A DNA stretch of 64,000 bases from an uncultured Aquimarina sp. Lineage in GTDB: Bacteria; Bacteroidota; Bacteroidia; Flavobacteriales; Flavobacteriaceae. The notes below the pieces were generated by a model. The model had not been told where the DNA came from, did not search any database, and saw nothing but the letters and a program-made list of their open reading frames with translations. Both the position numbers and the translations under genes were made by a program. This document shows positions 1 to 9,401 of this stretch, one piece after another; position 1 is the first letter of the stretch; each line of letters opens with the position of its first letter. The DNA lies in NCBI GenBank assembly GCA_947500845.1, contig CANMTP010000006.1, positions 186,001-250,000 of the forward strand, in the 5' to 3' direction.

Positions 1-3000
1 CTTTGGTAATTCTATCTTGGTGTCTTGTAGATATGGTATCTGTTTTTAGGTTATTAATATTGTATAGATATATGTTATCCTTGGCAGCCACAGCCAATTT
101 ATCCTTAGGTTTACTGTAGGTGACCACATCGATGCTATCGCTAGGTGGTAAAAGCACAGTTTTATTTTTTTTATTTATGAGTCTTTTTCTTGGTTCGATG
201 ATATTTCCAAGTACAATGCGCCCTTTTTTATCGGTTTCTCTTAAAACTTTTCGTCCAGTAAGGTTAATTTCTTCAAAGTTGGTGGTTAAAAATTTTATAC
301 TATCTCTGTTATTCTTAAAAGTAACCTTAATCGTAGTATCATTATAGTAACTGATTTTTGAAATCTCTTTTTGGTAGTCTCTATGGTTAATAGAAATAGG
401 TTTAATATTCCATATTTTTATGGTTTGATCCTCACTACTGGTAATAATATAATCCTCGTCTTTATTTACAAACGAAACATTTTGTATAGGCTTACTATGT
501 CCTATAAATTGCTTTAGTAAAATATTATCTGCACTCCATAGATTTGCACCATTATCACTACTCCCAATCAACATTTGTCCTTTCTTATTAATGTCAATAG
601 TATTAATGTGTTCATCATGAATAAAGTTATCATGCGCCAGTATAGAATCAGGATTAAACACTTTGATTCTCCCTTTTAATCCTAATAAAATAGAATCTTT
701 GCTTTTAATTTTAAATGTATGAATACTGTCTGTAGGTGAAAGTTTTAGTACATCTTTAAAATAATAGTGTTTTAATCGTGAACTATTGCTAAAAAAAAGA
801 CGATTACTACCGTAAAGAACCAAATAATTACTTTTGTTATCATCAAAAGTTTTTATTTTTCTGATTTTTCCATCAAGTTTTTGAATGGTTGTTATAGTGT
901 AATCTTTGTTATCCATATTGATATTGAGCTTTTTAATTAGATTATTGACTCCTATTATGAACGAATAATTTTTTTGATGTTCGATATCTAAAGATGATCC
1001 TTGGGGAATATGAATTTCTTTAAAACCTGGTTTAATATTGCCATCACTATTAAGTAGTACAAGCGTCACACTGTCTTTTTGAAAAACCTTTTTTGCAACC
1101 ATGATGGTCAATTCACCCTCATCATTTTGAAAAGGTTCAAATGCAATTACATTTTTTTGGGTAAATATGGCATTACTTGTAGCATTTTTCTTCTTATATT
1201 CTAATGAATTTACTATTAAAGTATTTGATTTTGTTAAGGCAAATACATAAAGCAAAGAGTCGTTGGTAACAGATCTACGGGTTTTTGTTGCTCTAATTGG
1301 ATTATCTCCGGGTAATTGTATACTGCTATGATAAAAAGGAGTTTTTTTGTAATCTTTATAAAGATCGTTCTTAAACTCAAAAAGTAAATTAAAAGTAGAA
1401 TCTGTCTCTAGGGATTTCTCGTTTTGCTCCAGAATTCTCTCGCAAGCCAAAATATAATTAAAGGAACTGGTCTTATCTACATTATAATCTCGTAAGGCAT
1501 AACCAATTCCTTTATGAATTTTAATCGACAGTTCATTCAGATTGAGCTCATCTGATAATTGTTTGTTAAGTAGATTTGATTCTTTATTTTGAAAATACAA
1601 GGCCACAGAAAGTCCAAGTAAACAGGTAATAATAAAAGGATAGTAGAAAAATAGTTTTAACCTTCGTTTCAGTCTTTTTTTCTCACGTTCTTCTTTTTGA
1701 CTTTCTTCAAGACTTGCCTCAAAAAATTGTTGTTTTTTTTGAAGCCGCTCGATATGATCATCATCCAGGATATAATTGAGACACTGTTTCATACGCTCGA
1801 CCTGTTGAGTCGTAAGTAAATCTGCCTTTTGTTTTGTATCTTGATAAATATCAAAGGAAGAGATAAAATCCTTTTTGATTAGGGATCTAAAATCATCTTC
1901 GGTTCTAATATTATTGATAATTTTTGCAATAATATCATGACTTAACTCTGTATAGTCTGCCCCAATTTTTTTATCACTACTTAAGTGAAGAATTCCTTTT
2001 TGTTTTAGTTCGTAAATGATCTCAGAGATGGTCTCATTATATTCTTGATCGTTAATCTCTCCCCAAATATCGGTTTGTATTTTATCTAATAGTTTTCGAT
2101 CGTTAATCACATAAAAATCTTCCTTTTCTAAATGTATAGGTATTCTTTTTTTAAGATCATCGTTGGTTTTAAAATGCCTTAGAAATTTGATTACACTATC
2201 TTTATGTTCTGTCCTATTGTTAAGTTTGTTAGTGGCATTTCTTATGATCTTATTATTAACTTCACGAATGTAGTTTTCTAAAACTTGTTCTATAGAACCA
2301 AATTCCTGTATTTCATTTTCTTTAAACTCAAGAGGTAGATATCTATCATTATCTTGTTGGGGATTCTCTCCATAAGTCCTTTGGTAATCTACTTTATAAA
2401 TACTATCCAGATAGACTTGGAGAAAAGGAAGGTGGTAACTGGTGCTTTCATTATTTTTTATTTTGATTTGATCAAGAATGAGAGCTATCCTTTTTTGTTT
2501 TTCTTTATCTGGTAGTTCTTCTTTGGCATAATCACCTACTTGATTAATGTTGAATTCTTTGAAAGACTTTTCAATAATACTTTTTACAACATCTTCATTT
2601 GGATGAGCCAATCGTATTTTTTTGTAAAAAATATAGGGGATATAAGATTGCAATTGATCTAGATATCCAAAGTATTCTTCCCGTAGTGATATGATGATAT
2701 TAAAAGGAATCTTATAATCAAAAATAAGTTTTAAGAAAAGTCCGAATTTATTGATTTCTTCTTTATTTCCGTAGACAAAAAGCTCTTCAAACTGATCAAA
2801 AATGACAAGGGGATTATATGCAGAGCTCGAATTTGTATTCTTTTTGTACATGAAATAATCATGTATTTTATCAGAAATCTTGTTAACTTCTTTGTTTTTA
2901 ACCCTTAATTCTTCCAAAAGATTTTTTCTTTCATCAATAAATTCAGCTAGGCGCTCTTTATTTTTTTGAATAATGAGCTGTGAATCTTCAAATTCTGTAG

Positions 3001-3475
3001 AAGATTGATTGTCTTGTGATGATTCTGAAGATAATTTGGATCTGCTTTTTCTTTTAAGTCGAATTATTTCCTCTTCAATATCCAGCATCATTCCTTCGGT
3101 ATGGTCTAGTGAGCCAAGTATGCGATGAAGCTCTGAATGATGAGAAAAAAACTCATCAATTAGTTCTAGCGGTTGATCGATAACATCACAATTGGTGTCA
3201 TCTGAAAAAAGTTTTCTTTTAATAGAATCAATAAGGTTACTATCTCTTCTGATGCTAATTACTTCTTTGTCTTTTCTGATTTTGTTTAATAACCCACAGT
3301 AGATGAGACTGGTCTTACCAGAACCAGATGGACCATGCAGAATCATTATTGTTGAATCTTTATATAATTCAAACAACTCTAAACTTTCTTTATCTCTTCC
3401 AAAGTAGCTATCTATATCTTTTTTCCTGTATGAATCAAGAAATTTGAAAGGAGATTTTATTTTTGTGTCTAACAT
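1..3475 (-). CDS. nSTAND NTPase with membrane helix and WD40-like sensor domain (3' end beyond window)
   Basis: The frame is open from an ATG at 3475 to the window edge (about 1158 codons), so the C-terminus is missing. Residues 8-16 carry SPFKFLDSY, the usual entry into novel-STAND NTPases, followed by Walker A GPSGSGKTS at 48-56 and Walker B NPLVIFDQFEELF near 225-235. A charged, coiled-coil-like segment lies at about 110-190. A hydrophobic helix near 605-625 (YYPFIITCLLGLSVALYF) follows a very basic stretch, so the protein is probably membrane anchored. The rest is beta-rich, with a clear WD40-like repeat near 410-515 (GHSKPIQNVSF, then SSEDQTIKIW). STAND NTPases with propellers act as ligand-triggered oligomerising switches. 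The gene starts 2 bases after the CHAT gene and is the last visible gene of the operon, so it is the likely sensor. Its trigger cannot be told from sequence. Confidence 0.85.
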   Translation of the reverse strand, partial: MLDTKIKSPFKFLDSYRKKDIDSYFGRDKESLELFELYKDSTIMILHGPSGSGKTSLIYCGLLNKIRKDKEVISIRRDSNLIDSIKRKLFSDDTNCDVIDQPLELIDEFFSHHSELHRILGSLDHTEGMMLDIEEEIIRLKRKSRSKLSSESSQDNQSSTEFEDSQLIIQKNKERLAEFIDERKNLLEELRVKNKEVNKISDKIHDYFMYKKNTNSSSAYNPLVIFDQFEELFVYGNKEEINKFGLFLKLIFDYKIPFNIIISLREEYFGYLDQLQSYIPYIFYKKIRLAHPNEDVVKSIIEKSFKEFNINQVGDYAKEELPDKEKQKRIALILDQIKIKNNESTSYHLPFLQVYLDSIYKVDYQRTYGENPQQDNDRYLPLEFKENEIQEFGSIEQVLENYIREVNNKIIRNATNKLNNRTEHKDSVIKFLRHFKTNDDLKKRIPIHLEKEDFYVINDRKLLDKIQTDIWGEINDQEYNETISEIIYELKQKGILHLSSDKKIGADYTELSHDIIAKIINNIRTEDDFRSLIKKDFISSFDIYQDTKQKADLLTTQQVERMKQCLNYILDDDHIERLQKKQQFFEASLEESQKEEREKKRLKRRLKLFFYYPFIITCLLGLSVALYFQNKESNLLNKQLSDELNLNELSIKIHKGIGYALRDYNVDKTSSFNYILACERILEQNEKSLETDSTFNLLFEFKNDLYKDYKKTPFYHSSIQLPGDNPIRATKTRRSVTNDSLLYVFALTKSNTLIVNSLEYKKKNATSNAIFTQKNVIAFEPFQNDEGELTIMVAKKVFQKDSVTLVLLNSDGNIKPGFKEIHIPQGSSLDIEHQKNYSFIIGVNNLIKKLNINMDNKDYTITTIQKLDGKIRKIKTFDDNKSNYLVLYGSNRLFFSNSSRLKHYYFKDVLKLSPTDSIHTFKIKSKDSILLGLKGRIKVFNPDSILAHDNFIHDEHINTIDINKKGQMLIGSSDNGANLWSADNILLKQFIGHSKPIQNVSFVNKDEDYIITSSEDQTIKIWNIKPISINHRDYQKEISKISYYNDTTIKVTFKNNRDSIKFLTTNFEEINLTGRKVLRETDKKGRIVLGNIIEPRKRLINKKNKTVLLPPSDSIDVVTYSKPKDKLAVAAKDNIYLYNINNLKTDTISTRHQDRITK

Positions 3476-3477
3476 GA

Positions 3478-5244
3478 TTACGAATGCGAGATTAAATTTT
3501 TAATGTATTCGAAATGATCCCGTATTTTTTTCTTTTCTTCGATTTCGATGATATCTTTTTTCCCTTCTTTGTAAAGTGCTAAAATCATATCTTCATCTAG
3601 TGGCACTTCAATTTCTTCGCCCAATTTTCTCCCATCTATATAATTATCCTTGTCTATTCGGGCATTAATAACTTCTTTATAAATTAATTTATCGGTAGCT
3701 TCAGAATATCGATCCAGATAATAAAGTTTTATTTTATCTTTTGCTATTGAAGTAGAATTTACATCAAGATAAAACGGAGATAAGTTTAATTCTCTTTTGG
3801 GTAAACCATCTTTAGCATTAACAGTACAGATGTAAACAGAATGAACATCGATATCAAGAGCAGATTGGTTATCTTTTACTTCAAAAATAATGTTCTTTTT
3901 ATCATCTATTGCGGTTGGTCTTTTATTGATAGGATAGTAAGATCTGTTGATAATATAAGAGCGCTGATTATCATATTTAAACTGATTATAAAAAACATCG
4001 TAGATGGATTCGATTCCCAATGTTCTTAAAAACGTAAAATTTCTAATGAATTTCTCTAGATAGAACTCGGTTTTAATATATTCATGTTTGCTATCTTCAT
4101 TGTGCTCAAGATGCGCAGAAAAGAAATCAGAAACCTCCTTAAACAAATTTCGACTTTGTATAACACAATTCTTTAACTCTTTCCAAAGGGCATTTTTGTT
4201 AAGATAATCATCTGGAATACTGTTATATATGAAAAATAAATCTTCCGAAATTTTATCCTGTACATGAGATTCCCATCCTATCTCGAGATTTTCTCTAAGT
4301 ATTTCTTTTAGTTCCCCACTTAACTTTTCTTTAAAATCTGAATTTTCTTTAGATATTGACCAAATGATAGAGTATGCAGAAAATTTCAGAAAGTTCAAAA
4401 ACTCTTTGAACATACTTCGTATTACCCAATATCGTTCTTTCGTTAATTCCTGGTAAACACTATTGTTGATATCATTAAAGTCTGACAGTATTTCTAAATG
4501 AATACATAGAAAATATGGATAGTACTTGTAAAGGTCTTCTTTTAAGTTTTCTTTGAGTTTAATTTCATCGATAAGTTCACGAAAGTTCTTTTTTACAGGA
4601 AAAGTGTCTGGATTGGTGTGCCACTGCTCAATTTCCCTGTTTATCTTAAATAGATAATTATTTATTTTTATATCAAAATCATCTGCAGCGCCAGCACCTC
4701 TTTCCTCATCTTTGGGTCCTTTATAATGACCCTGTAAAAAACCTTTTGCCTGTTTAAAAACATCGTCTATTTTTTTTGAGTCATTAATATTATCCTGTGA
4801 ATTGAGCAACAATTCATAAAAACGGGTAGACAATGAATAAGCAAAGTGATCATAAACCGGAGTAGTTGTTCCAATGACAATAGGCACATTATGAAGAGCA
4901 TCAACTATTTTTTGAGTAGAGCATCCGTTAATAAAGACCATTTTTAGTTTCGGAGAATTGTTAAGGATCTCAATAAGTCCTTTGTCCTTAAATATTTCAT
5001 CACTTAATTTAATAGCCTGATCACCATCATCATGATGTCCACTAAAATGAAATATTGTCATATCATTCGTAAGTAATTGCACCTTACTGATAAACCCATC
5101 GATACCTTCATTAGGAATAATTTCTTTTCTAAATAATTCTTTATGTTTGAGTAGCAAAACATCAATGGCTTTGCGTTCATCATCCAAGCTATTCAATGGA
5201 GCCTGTATATCATTTTCAAATATGCCTACAAAATATTCTTTCAT
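3478..5244 (-). CDS. CHAT-domain (caspase-like) protease with C-terminal helical region
   Basis: The 588-aa protein begins with a caspase-fold CHAT domain (about residues 1-200). The sequence shows the family's catalytic pair: His70 in FHFSGHH and Cys108 in VFINGCST, after a strand-rich N-terminus, and then the conserved VIGTTTPVYD turn near 124-133. Residues 200-400 are mostly helical. Residues 450-588 are mixed and unrecognised, ending in a charged tail; they may bind the partner NTPase. CHAT enzymes are cysteine endopeptidases; in bacterial gasdermin and type III-E CRISPR systems they cleave a partner protein after activation. The gene lies between the gasdermin-like gene (18-base gap) and the nSTAND gene (2-base gap), so it is probably co-translated with them. 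It could cleave either the gasdermin tail or another target. The CHAT assignment is firm, the substrate is inferred. Confidence 0.85.
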   Translation of the reverse strand: MKEYFVGIFENDIQAPLNSLDDERKAIDVLLLKHKELFRKEIIPNEGIDGFISKVQLLTNDMTIFHFSGHHDDGDQAIKLSDEIFKDKGLIEILNNSPKLKMVFINGCSTQKIVDALHNVPIVIGTTTPVYDHFAYSLSTRFYELLLNSQDNINDSKKIDDVFKQAKGFLQGHYKGPKDEERGAGAADDFDIKINNYLFKINREIEQWHTNPDTFPVKKNFRELIDEIKLKENLKEDLYKYYPYFLCIHLEILSDFNDINNSVYQELTKERYWVIRSMFKEFLNFLKFSAYSIIWSISKENSDFKEKLSGELKEILRENLEIGWESHVQDKISEDLFFIYNSIPDDYLNKNALWKELKNCVIQSRNLFKEVSDFFSAHLEHNEDSKHEYIKTEFYLEKFIRNFTFLRTLGIESIYDVFYNQFKYDNQRSYIINRSYYPINKRPTAIDDKKNIIFEVKDNQSALDIDVHSVYICTVNAKDGLPKRELNLSPFYLDVNSTSIAKDKIKLYYLDRYSEATDKLIYKEVINARIDKDNYIDGRKLGEEIEVPLDEDMILALYKEGKKDIIEIEEKKKIRDHFEYIKNLISHS

Positions 5245-5262
5245 TGTGTGGGGTTTTTGGTT

Positions 5263-6096
5263 CTAAAAGTCAATCAATAGTGGATTAGCCTGGTTATCAT
5301 CCAGCATTAATTTAGGTATTTCAATCTTCTCTGTTTTTGGTGCTGCAACTCCTTTTTTAACAGATCGTATATTATCGAGCCATTTGCCTCTCGAAAATTT
5401 TCCGGTTTCTGGATCAATATTGATCTCAACACATGAGAAAGCATAGGTTAGGGGAGTTTCCCCTTTAAATTTCACTTCATTCTCAGATACCTTCTCTACA
5501 GTTAACTTTGTATCTACATTTGATATATATTCTTGAATCAATGGAATATTAATTTCTGCTTCGGTAGTGTTATCTTTATAGGTCGAAAGTGAAAAATCTG
5601 TACTGGTAAGAATATCTGTAATTAGCGCTAATTTCACTTCTTTATTATTTGTAATGTCTGCAATAAAAATATTATCGGGGTCTCCTTTGATATCATTAGC
5701 CACCAGGATATGTCCAAGCTCCAAAGTGTCTACATATTTTCTAACTACGTTTCCAAAGGAAAAAGACATTTTCTTAGAGCCTTTAACTGATGCTCCAATG
5801 GCGGCAGGATCAAGTCCAAAAGCCTTAATAAAATTACCTAAGATGTCGAATCCCATTTTGAAATCGATTTTTTTGGTTTTTACATTGGATACTTGAGATA
5901 CCGGTGCTGTTTGTATTTCTATCGAATGTTTAAAGCCGTCTTTAACCAAAAATCTGAATTCTCCTAAGTATTTGGGCTTCTGGTTTTGTACCTCTAACAT
6001 GCACATGGGTTGTATTCTGGCCTCAGGCACTCTAAGCGGGTTGGCGTCAAACAAATCTCTAATTTGATCTGTAATGTCATTTTTACATATTCTCAT
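5263..6096 (-). CDS. Probable bacterial gasdermin (pore-forming death effector)
   Basis: This 277-aa protein has the length and layout of bacterial gasdermins. A cysteine stands at position 4 (MRICKND), matching the N-terminal cysteine that is palmitoylated in characterised bacterial gasdermins. It is followed by a PLRVPEARIQPMCMLEV segment, the amphipathic KIDFKMGFDILGNFIKAFGL region near 76-95, and MSFSFGNVVRKYVDTLELG near 109-127, which resembles the family's conserved pattern before its core strands. Residues 235-277 form a basic, flexible linker and a short hydrophobic tail (IPKLMLDDNQANPLLIDF), the place where the autoinhibitory peptide sits in this family. There is no signal peptide or membrane helix. 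The start overlaps the caspase gene end by 14 bases and a CHAT protease gene follows, the context expected for a protease-activated pore former. The call rests on recalled family patterns plus context; a profile or structure search would settle it. Confidence 0.75.
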   Translation of the reverse strand: MRICKNDITDQIRDLFDANPLRVPEARIQPMCMLEVQNQKPKYLGEFRFLVKDGFKHSIEIQTAPVSQVSNVKTKKIDFKMGFDILGNFIKAFGLDPAAIGASVKGSKKMSFSFGNVVRKYVDTLELGHILVANDIKGDPDNIFIADITNNKEVKLALITDILTSTDFSLSTYKDNTTEAEINIPLIQEYISNVDTKLTVEKVSENEVKFKGETPLTYAFSCVEINIDPETGKFSRGKWLDNIRSVKKGVAAPKTEKIEIPKLMLDDNQANPLLIDF

Positions 6097-8977
6097 AATG
6101 TATATATTCTAATTGGTTAATTGCTTCTAAAAATTTTTGTCCTATTTTGGCAAAGCCTTTATCATTAGGATGAATTTCATCGTACCATTCGTTCTTTTTT
6201 ACCAAAGTTCGCATATCAATGTATGTAGCGTTTTTATGCTTATCTGTTATTTCTTTAAGTAATTGATTAAACCTATCGATTAGGTATTGTATTACATTAG
6301 ATCGGTCTTCTATTGTTATAATTCCTTTTTCGATCAGATATTTATTGACCCAACCATTTTTGATCGTTTTATGATGATGATCTGCACGAACATAATCATA
6401 CCCGTGTACGAAAACTTGCTCTACAAAATCAAACTCGTGAATTCGATTAAAAAAGTAATTATAGGTACCTTCTATATCTTTCGTTTTTTGAGTATAGGTG
6501 CTATTTAAGTATTCTGAAGGTTGAAGACCAGAGGGCATTCCGCTTTTGAGAATATTCACAATTTCAGGCCCAATAATATCGTTTCCGCCTCCACTGATTA
6601 AGACATATTTTGGTCGCTCTTTTTCTATTTCTTTAAGAAGTTGTCTACTCTCTCTATAATTTTGTATTTCATCTCCTGCCGCAGCGATACTGCGTAAAGG
6701 ATATTTTTCCATAACATAATCCAGTGTATCCTTGACCAAAAACGGAAATAAGAACCAGGAATCTCCTTCGGCAACAATAACCGGTAATTCGGGAAATAGT
6801 CTTTTGGATTTTTTAAACCTGCGATATCGCCGTTTATCATCCAAATGATTTCCTAATTTAATCAGTAATCCAGATACATCTTTGGTTTTTACTTCTTTTA
6901 AGGTGGTAGAAGATTTTATTTTGGTATCTATCGCAAAGCCTTTCTGTTCAGGTTTAGTATATAAAGAATTAATAAACGGCGCTACAATCTCATGATTTGA
7001 ATACCATTCCCAATTATCAATAATTTTACTACCTGTAGTATTATAATTTGGATTAATAAGCTGTAAGGAAGATGTAAATATCGCCCATTTTGTTTTATCG
7101 GGTAAGAAATCAGAGATTGCTCCATGGGCCATTAAATTTCCGTAATGTGTCATTGGCGGTGTTAGCCCTACCTGGTTCATATCAGGGATAGAAGGAGTAA
7201 TATCTTCTTTATCATTTACAATAAACTTATAGATAAGCCAGTCATGCTTCCAATTATAAATCTCTTTATAAGAGTCTAGAGACCAACCGGCATAAGGAGC
7301 ACTACTATGTTCATAGAACATGATAGATTCTCCTGGTTTTAATTGTTTGGTTTGATGATCCAGAGGATCCGAAGAAATTGCCAGATCAGAACCTAATAAC
7401 AAAGCAGTAACAAAAATCTCTTGCTTTGAAATATTTGAAACTTTGATCTGATACTTTTGATAATATTCATTATTTCTTGTTAAGCTATTTTCAATCGTAA
7501 CAAGTTCATGATTTGTATTCGTTATATCCGACCAGTTTGAGTTATCGTTTACACAAATTTCAACCTTAATAGGTATTTTAGAAAAACCTCCTTCCGGGTT
7601 CTCCAACGTATTATAGTAATTCCATTTTAAAAGAGACTCTAGTTGATTTGATAATCTTTGGTCTAGTTCTTCTTTGGAAGTTGCCAAAAGGTCAATCTGA
7701 ACGTTAAGGGGGCGATATACATCATCTGGCAGGGTTATGTATGCTGTTTGATTGAAAATTGTGATAAAGAAAGAAGCTTCACTAGCTGTGGATAGTAATA
7801 TTCTTGGAGTACCTTGTATAACTTTTGTGATTTGTTGTTTGGCATTTTGATCTTTGTCCAAATCACAAATATGAATACGTAAAGAGTCAAAGATGGTTTC
7901 GGTTTCTACAGCATACGATTGGGTGAAATCTAATAAAATACCGTTCTCGATTGGATCCTGTATCAGCGAATCTTCAAGATTTACTTCTGTAATCTTAGTA
8001 GGTATAGATTTGTTTTGATCTATTTTTATCGTTATTTCAGACCCTTTTTTAATCCCGGATAATTGTCCTTTATTATAATACCATCCATTTTTATTATTGA
8101 AAAGAATCTTACCTTGATCAATGTATGATTGTTTAGGTGTAAGATTAAGCCAGGAACAATAGTGATCTATCTTGCCTTTACCCTGAACACTTAGCGTTGG
8201 AGTTTGTTTTTTGTGGGTTATATCTTTTAAGCTGATTTTTGCCCATTTCGTGATATCAAGATAGCTTATCTTACTGTTTTTTGCTTGTAAGAGCTGTAAC
8301 AGGTATCGAGTAAACACACCTCCTTTTGCATCTTCCCAGGATGATTCTGAAGACAGACAAGCAGAAAGATGTATTGAGTTTTTATAAGAGATCAAAGAAG
8401 TTACTTTTTTTGATTTAAGATCTTCCTCCCTAATCTCATTGGAAAATATGAAATCTTCATAGGCTCTTGGTGGAAATACACTACTCAGTTTTCGTTGTCT
8501 CGAATCATTATTTTTTACAGCGCTAAGTGACCTTACAATATCGCCAGAGTGGCAACAATCAAACACAGTTACTAAGTGTGGGTCATTTTTAAATTTTGAA
8601 AATATATATCGCAGTTCTTTATCCGCTAATAGAAACGACGTTTTATTTTCGTCTTCCTGATCGTAACATACAAGACATTCCATTAAGCCCGAATGAACAT
8701 CGCTAAACCTACCTAAACTCTCCTCTAAGGTGCCATGCCCACTATAATAAAACAAGACAACATCATTATCAGTTGCTTTAGTAAGGAAGTTATTTATTAT
8801 ATTCAGAATGCCTGATTTGGTGGCTTTTTTATCAATAAGCTTTTTGATAAAAATAGCATCATATGAGGTATTTAGTGTATTTAAGTACGTTTCAACCTTA
8901 TGTACATCACTAACACATTGTTGTAAAGGATATAGCTCATATTCATTTATTCCGACAAGTAATGTGTAAAGGTTCAT
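6083..8977 (-). CDS. Caspase-like (peptidase C14) protease fused to a C-terminal SGNH hydrolase
   Basis: The start chosen is the ATG at 8977 because MNLYTLLVGINEYE is the usual first strand of C14 proteases. An upstream in-frame ATG at 9028 would add 17 residues (964 versus 981 aa). Residues 1-260 form the caspase domain, with His81 in FYYSGHG and Cys142 in FDCCHSGD. Residues about 300-660 are beta-rich and unrecognised; caspase-linked sandwich domains are common there. Residues about 725-955 are an SGNH/GDSL hydrolase: Ser740 in EGDSW, Asn799 in SGGGND, and Asp933/His936 in YDEIHPND. No signal peptide is visible, so it is probably cytoplasmic. It heads the four-gene operon and overlaps the gasdermin-like gene by 14 bases, so it is a good candidate for the activating protease. 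Joining a caspase to a possible lipid or ester hydrolase on one chain is unusual. Confidence 0.88.
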   Translation of the reverse strand: MNLYTLLVGINEYELYPLQQCVSDVHKVETYLNTLNTSYDAIFIKKLIDKKATKSGILNIINNFLTKATDNDVVLFYYSGHGTLEESLGRFSDVHSGLMECLVCYDQEDENKTSFLLADKELRYIFSKFKNDPHLVTVFDCCHSGDIVRSLSAVKNNDSRQRKLSSVFPPRAYEDFIFSNEIREEDLKSKKVTSLISYKNSIHLSACLSSESSWEDAKGGVFTRYLLQLLQAKNSKISYLDITKWAKISLKDITHKKQTPTLSVQGKGKIDHYCSWLNLTPKQSYIDQGKILFNNKNGWYYNKGQLSGIKKGSEITIKIDQNKSIPTKITEVNLEDSLIQDPIENGILLDFTQSYAVETETIFDSLRIHICDLDKDQNAKQQITKVIQGTPRILLSTASEASFFITIFNQTAYITLPDDVYRPLNVQIDLLATSKEELDQRLSNQLESLLKWNYYNTLENPEGGFSKIPIKVEICVNDNSNWSDITNTNHELVTIENSLTRNNEYYQKYQIKVSNISKQEIFVTALLLGSDLAISSDPLDHQTKQLKPGESIMFYEHSSAPYAGWSLDSYKEIYNWKHDWLIYKFIVNDKEDITPSIPDMNQVGLTPPMTHYGNLMAHGAISDFLPDKTKWAIFTSSLQLINPNYNTTGSKIIDNWEWYSNHEIVAPFINSLYTKPEQKGFAIDTKIKSSTTLKEVKTKDVSGLLIKLGNHLDDKRRYRRFKKSKRLFPELPVIVAEGDSWFLFPFLVKDTLDYVMEKYPLRSIAAAGDEIQNYRESRQLLKEIEKERPKYVLISGGGNDIIGPEIVNILKSGMPSGLQPSEYLNSTYTQKTKDIEGTYNYFFNRIHEFDFVEQVFVHGYDYVRADHHHKTIKNGWVNKYLIEKGIITIEDRSNVIQYLIDRFNQLLKEITDKHKNATYIDMRTLVKKNEWYDEIHPNDKGFAKIGQKFLEAINQLEYIHYENM

Positions 8978-9080
8978 AATCGTATACTCTTTTATTAATA
9001 AATATGGACGATGCAATTGATAAACCAATAACTGCGAATACGGTAGATAACGCTATATGTTAAGAAAAAATAGGGGTACT

Positions 9081-9111
9081 TAAATATAACTTTTTATTAC
9101 TTTAAAAACAA
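9081..9111 (-). promoter_or_regulatory. Candidate promoter of the caspase-gasdermin operon
   Basis: Read on the minus strand, TTG (9109-9111) is followed after 20 bases by TATATTTA (9081-9088), close to the Bacteroidota -33/-7 pattern (TTG and TAnnTTTG). It lies about 100 bases upstream of the caspase start. The rest of the 9029-9401 gap separates this operon from the divergent M48 gene; no further gene was seen in it. Confidence 0.4.
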
Positions 9112-9401
9112 GTGACTACTATGTTGATTTTCAATAAAATAACTTATTGCTTTTAATCAAAATGAAATTAATGAAATATATAATATCTTTTAAAAGAAAT
9201 TACCCCTAAAGTCCCAGGGCAAAACCCCCTTTTTACTACTACTACTGTTAATGCATCCCTATAGAAAATAGATATTCCTTCTACAATAAGTGTGGTTCTT
9301 GCCAATTATGGATTGAGTCAAATTAAAAGTCAATATTATTAAAATAGATTCATGATTTTCGTAATTTTAAGCCTCAATAAATTCATTTATTCATTCATAT
9401 C

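Noticed and set aside
120-347. 75-aa plus-strand frame
   Set aside because: It lies antisense within the open reading frame of the nSTAND protein and has no domain.
8978-9028. Upstream ATG at 9028 as caspase start
   Set aside because: The 17 extra residues (MVYQLHRPYLLIKEYTI) precede the usual first strand of the domain and are not typical of the family; the ATG at 8977 is favoured.
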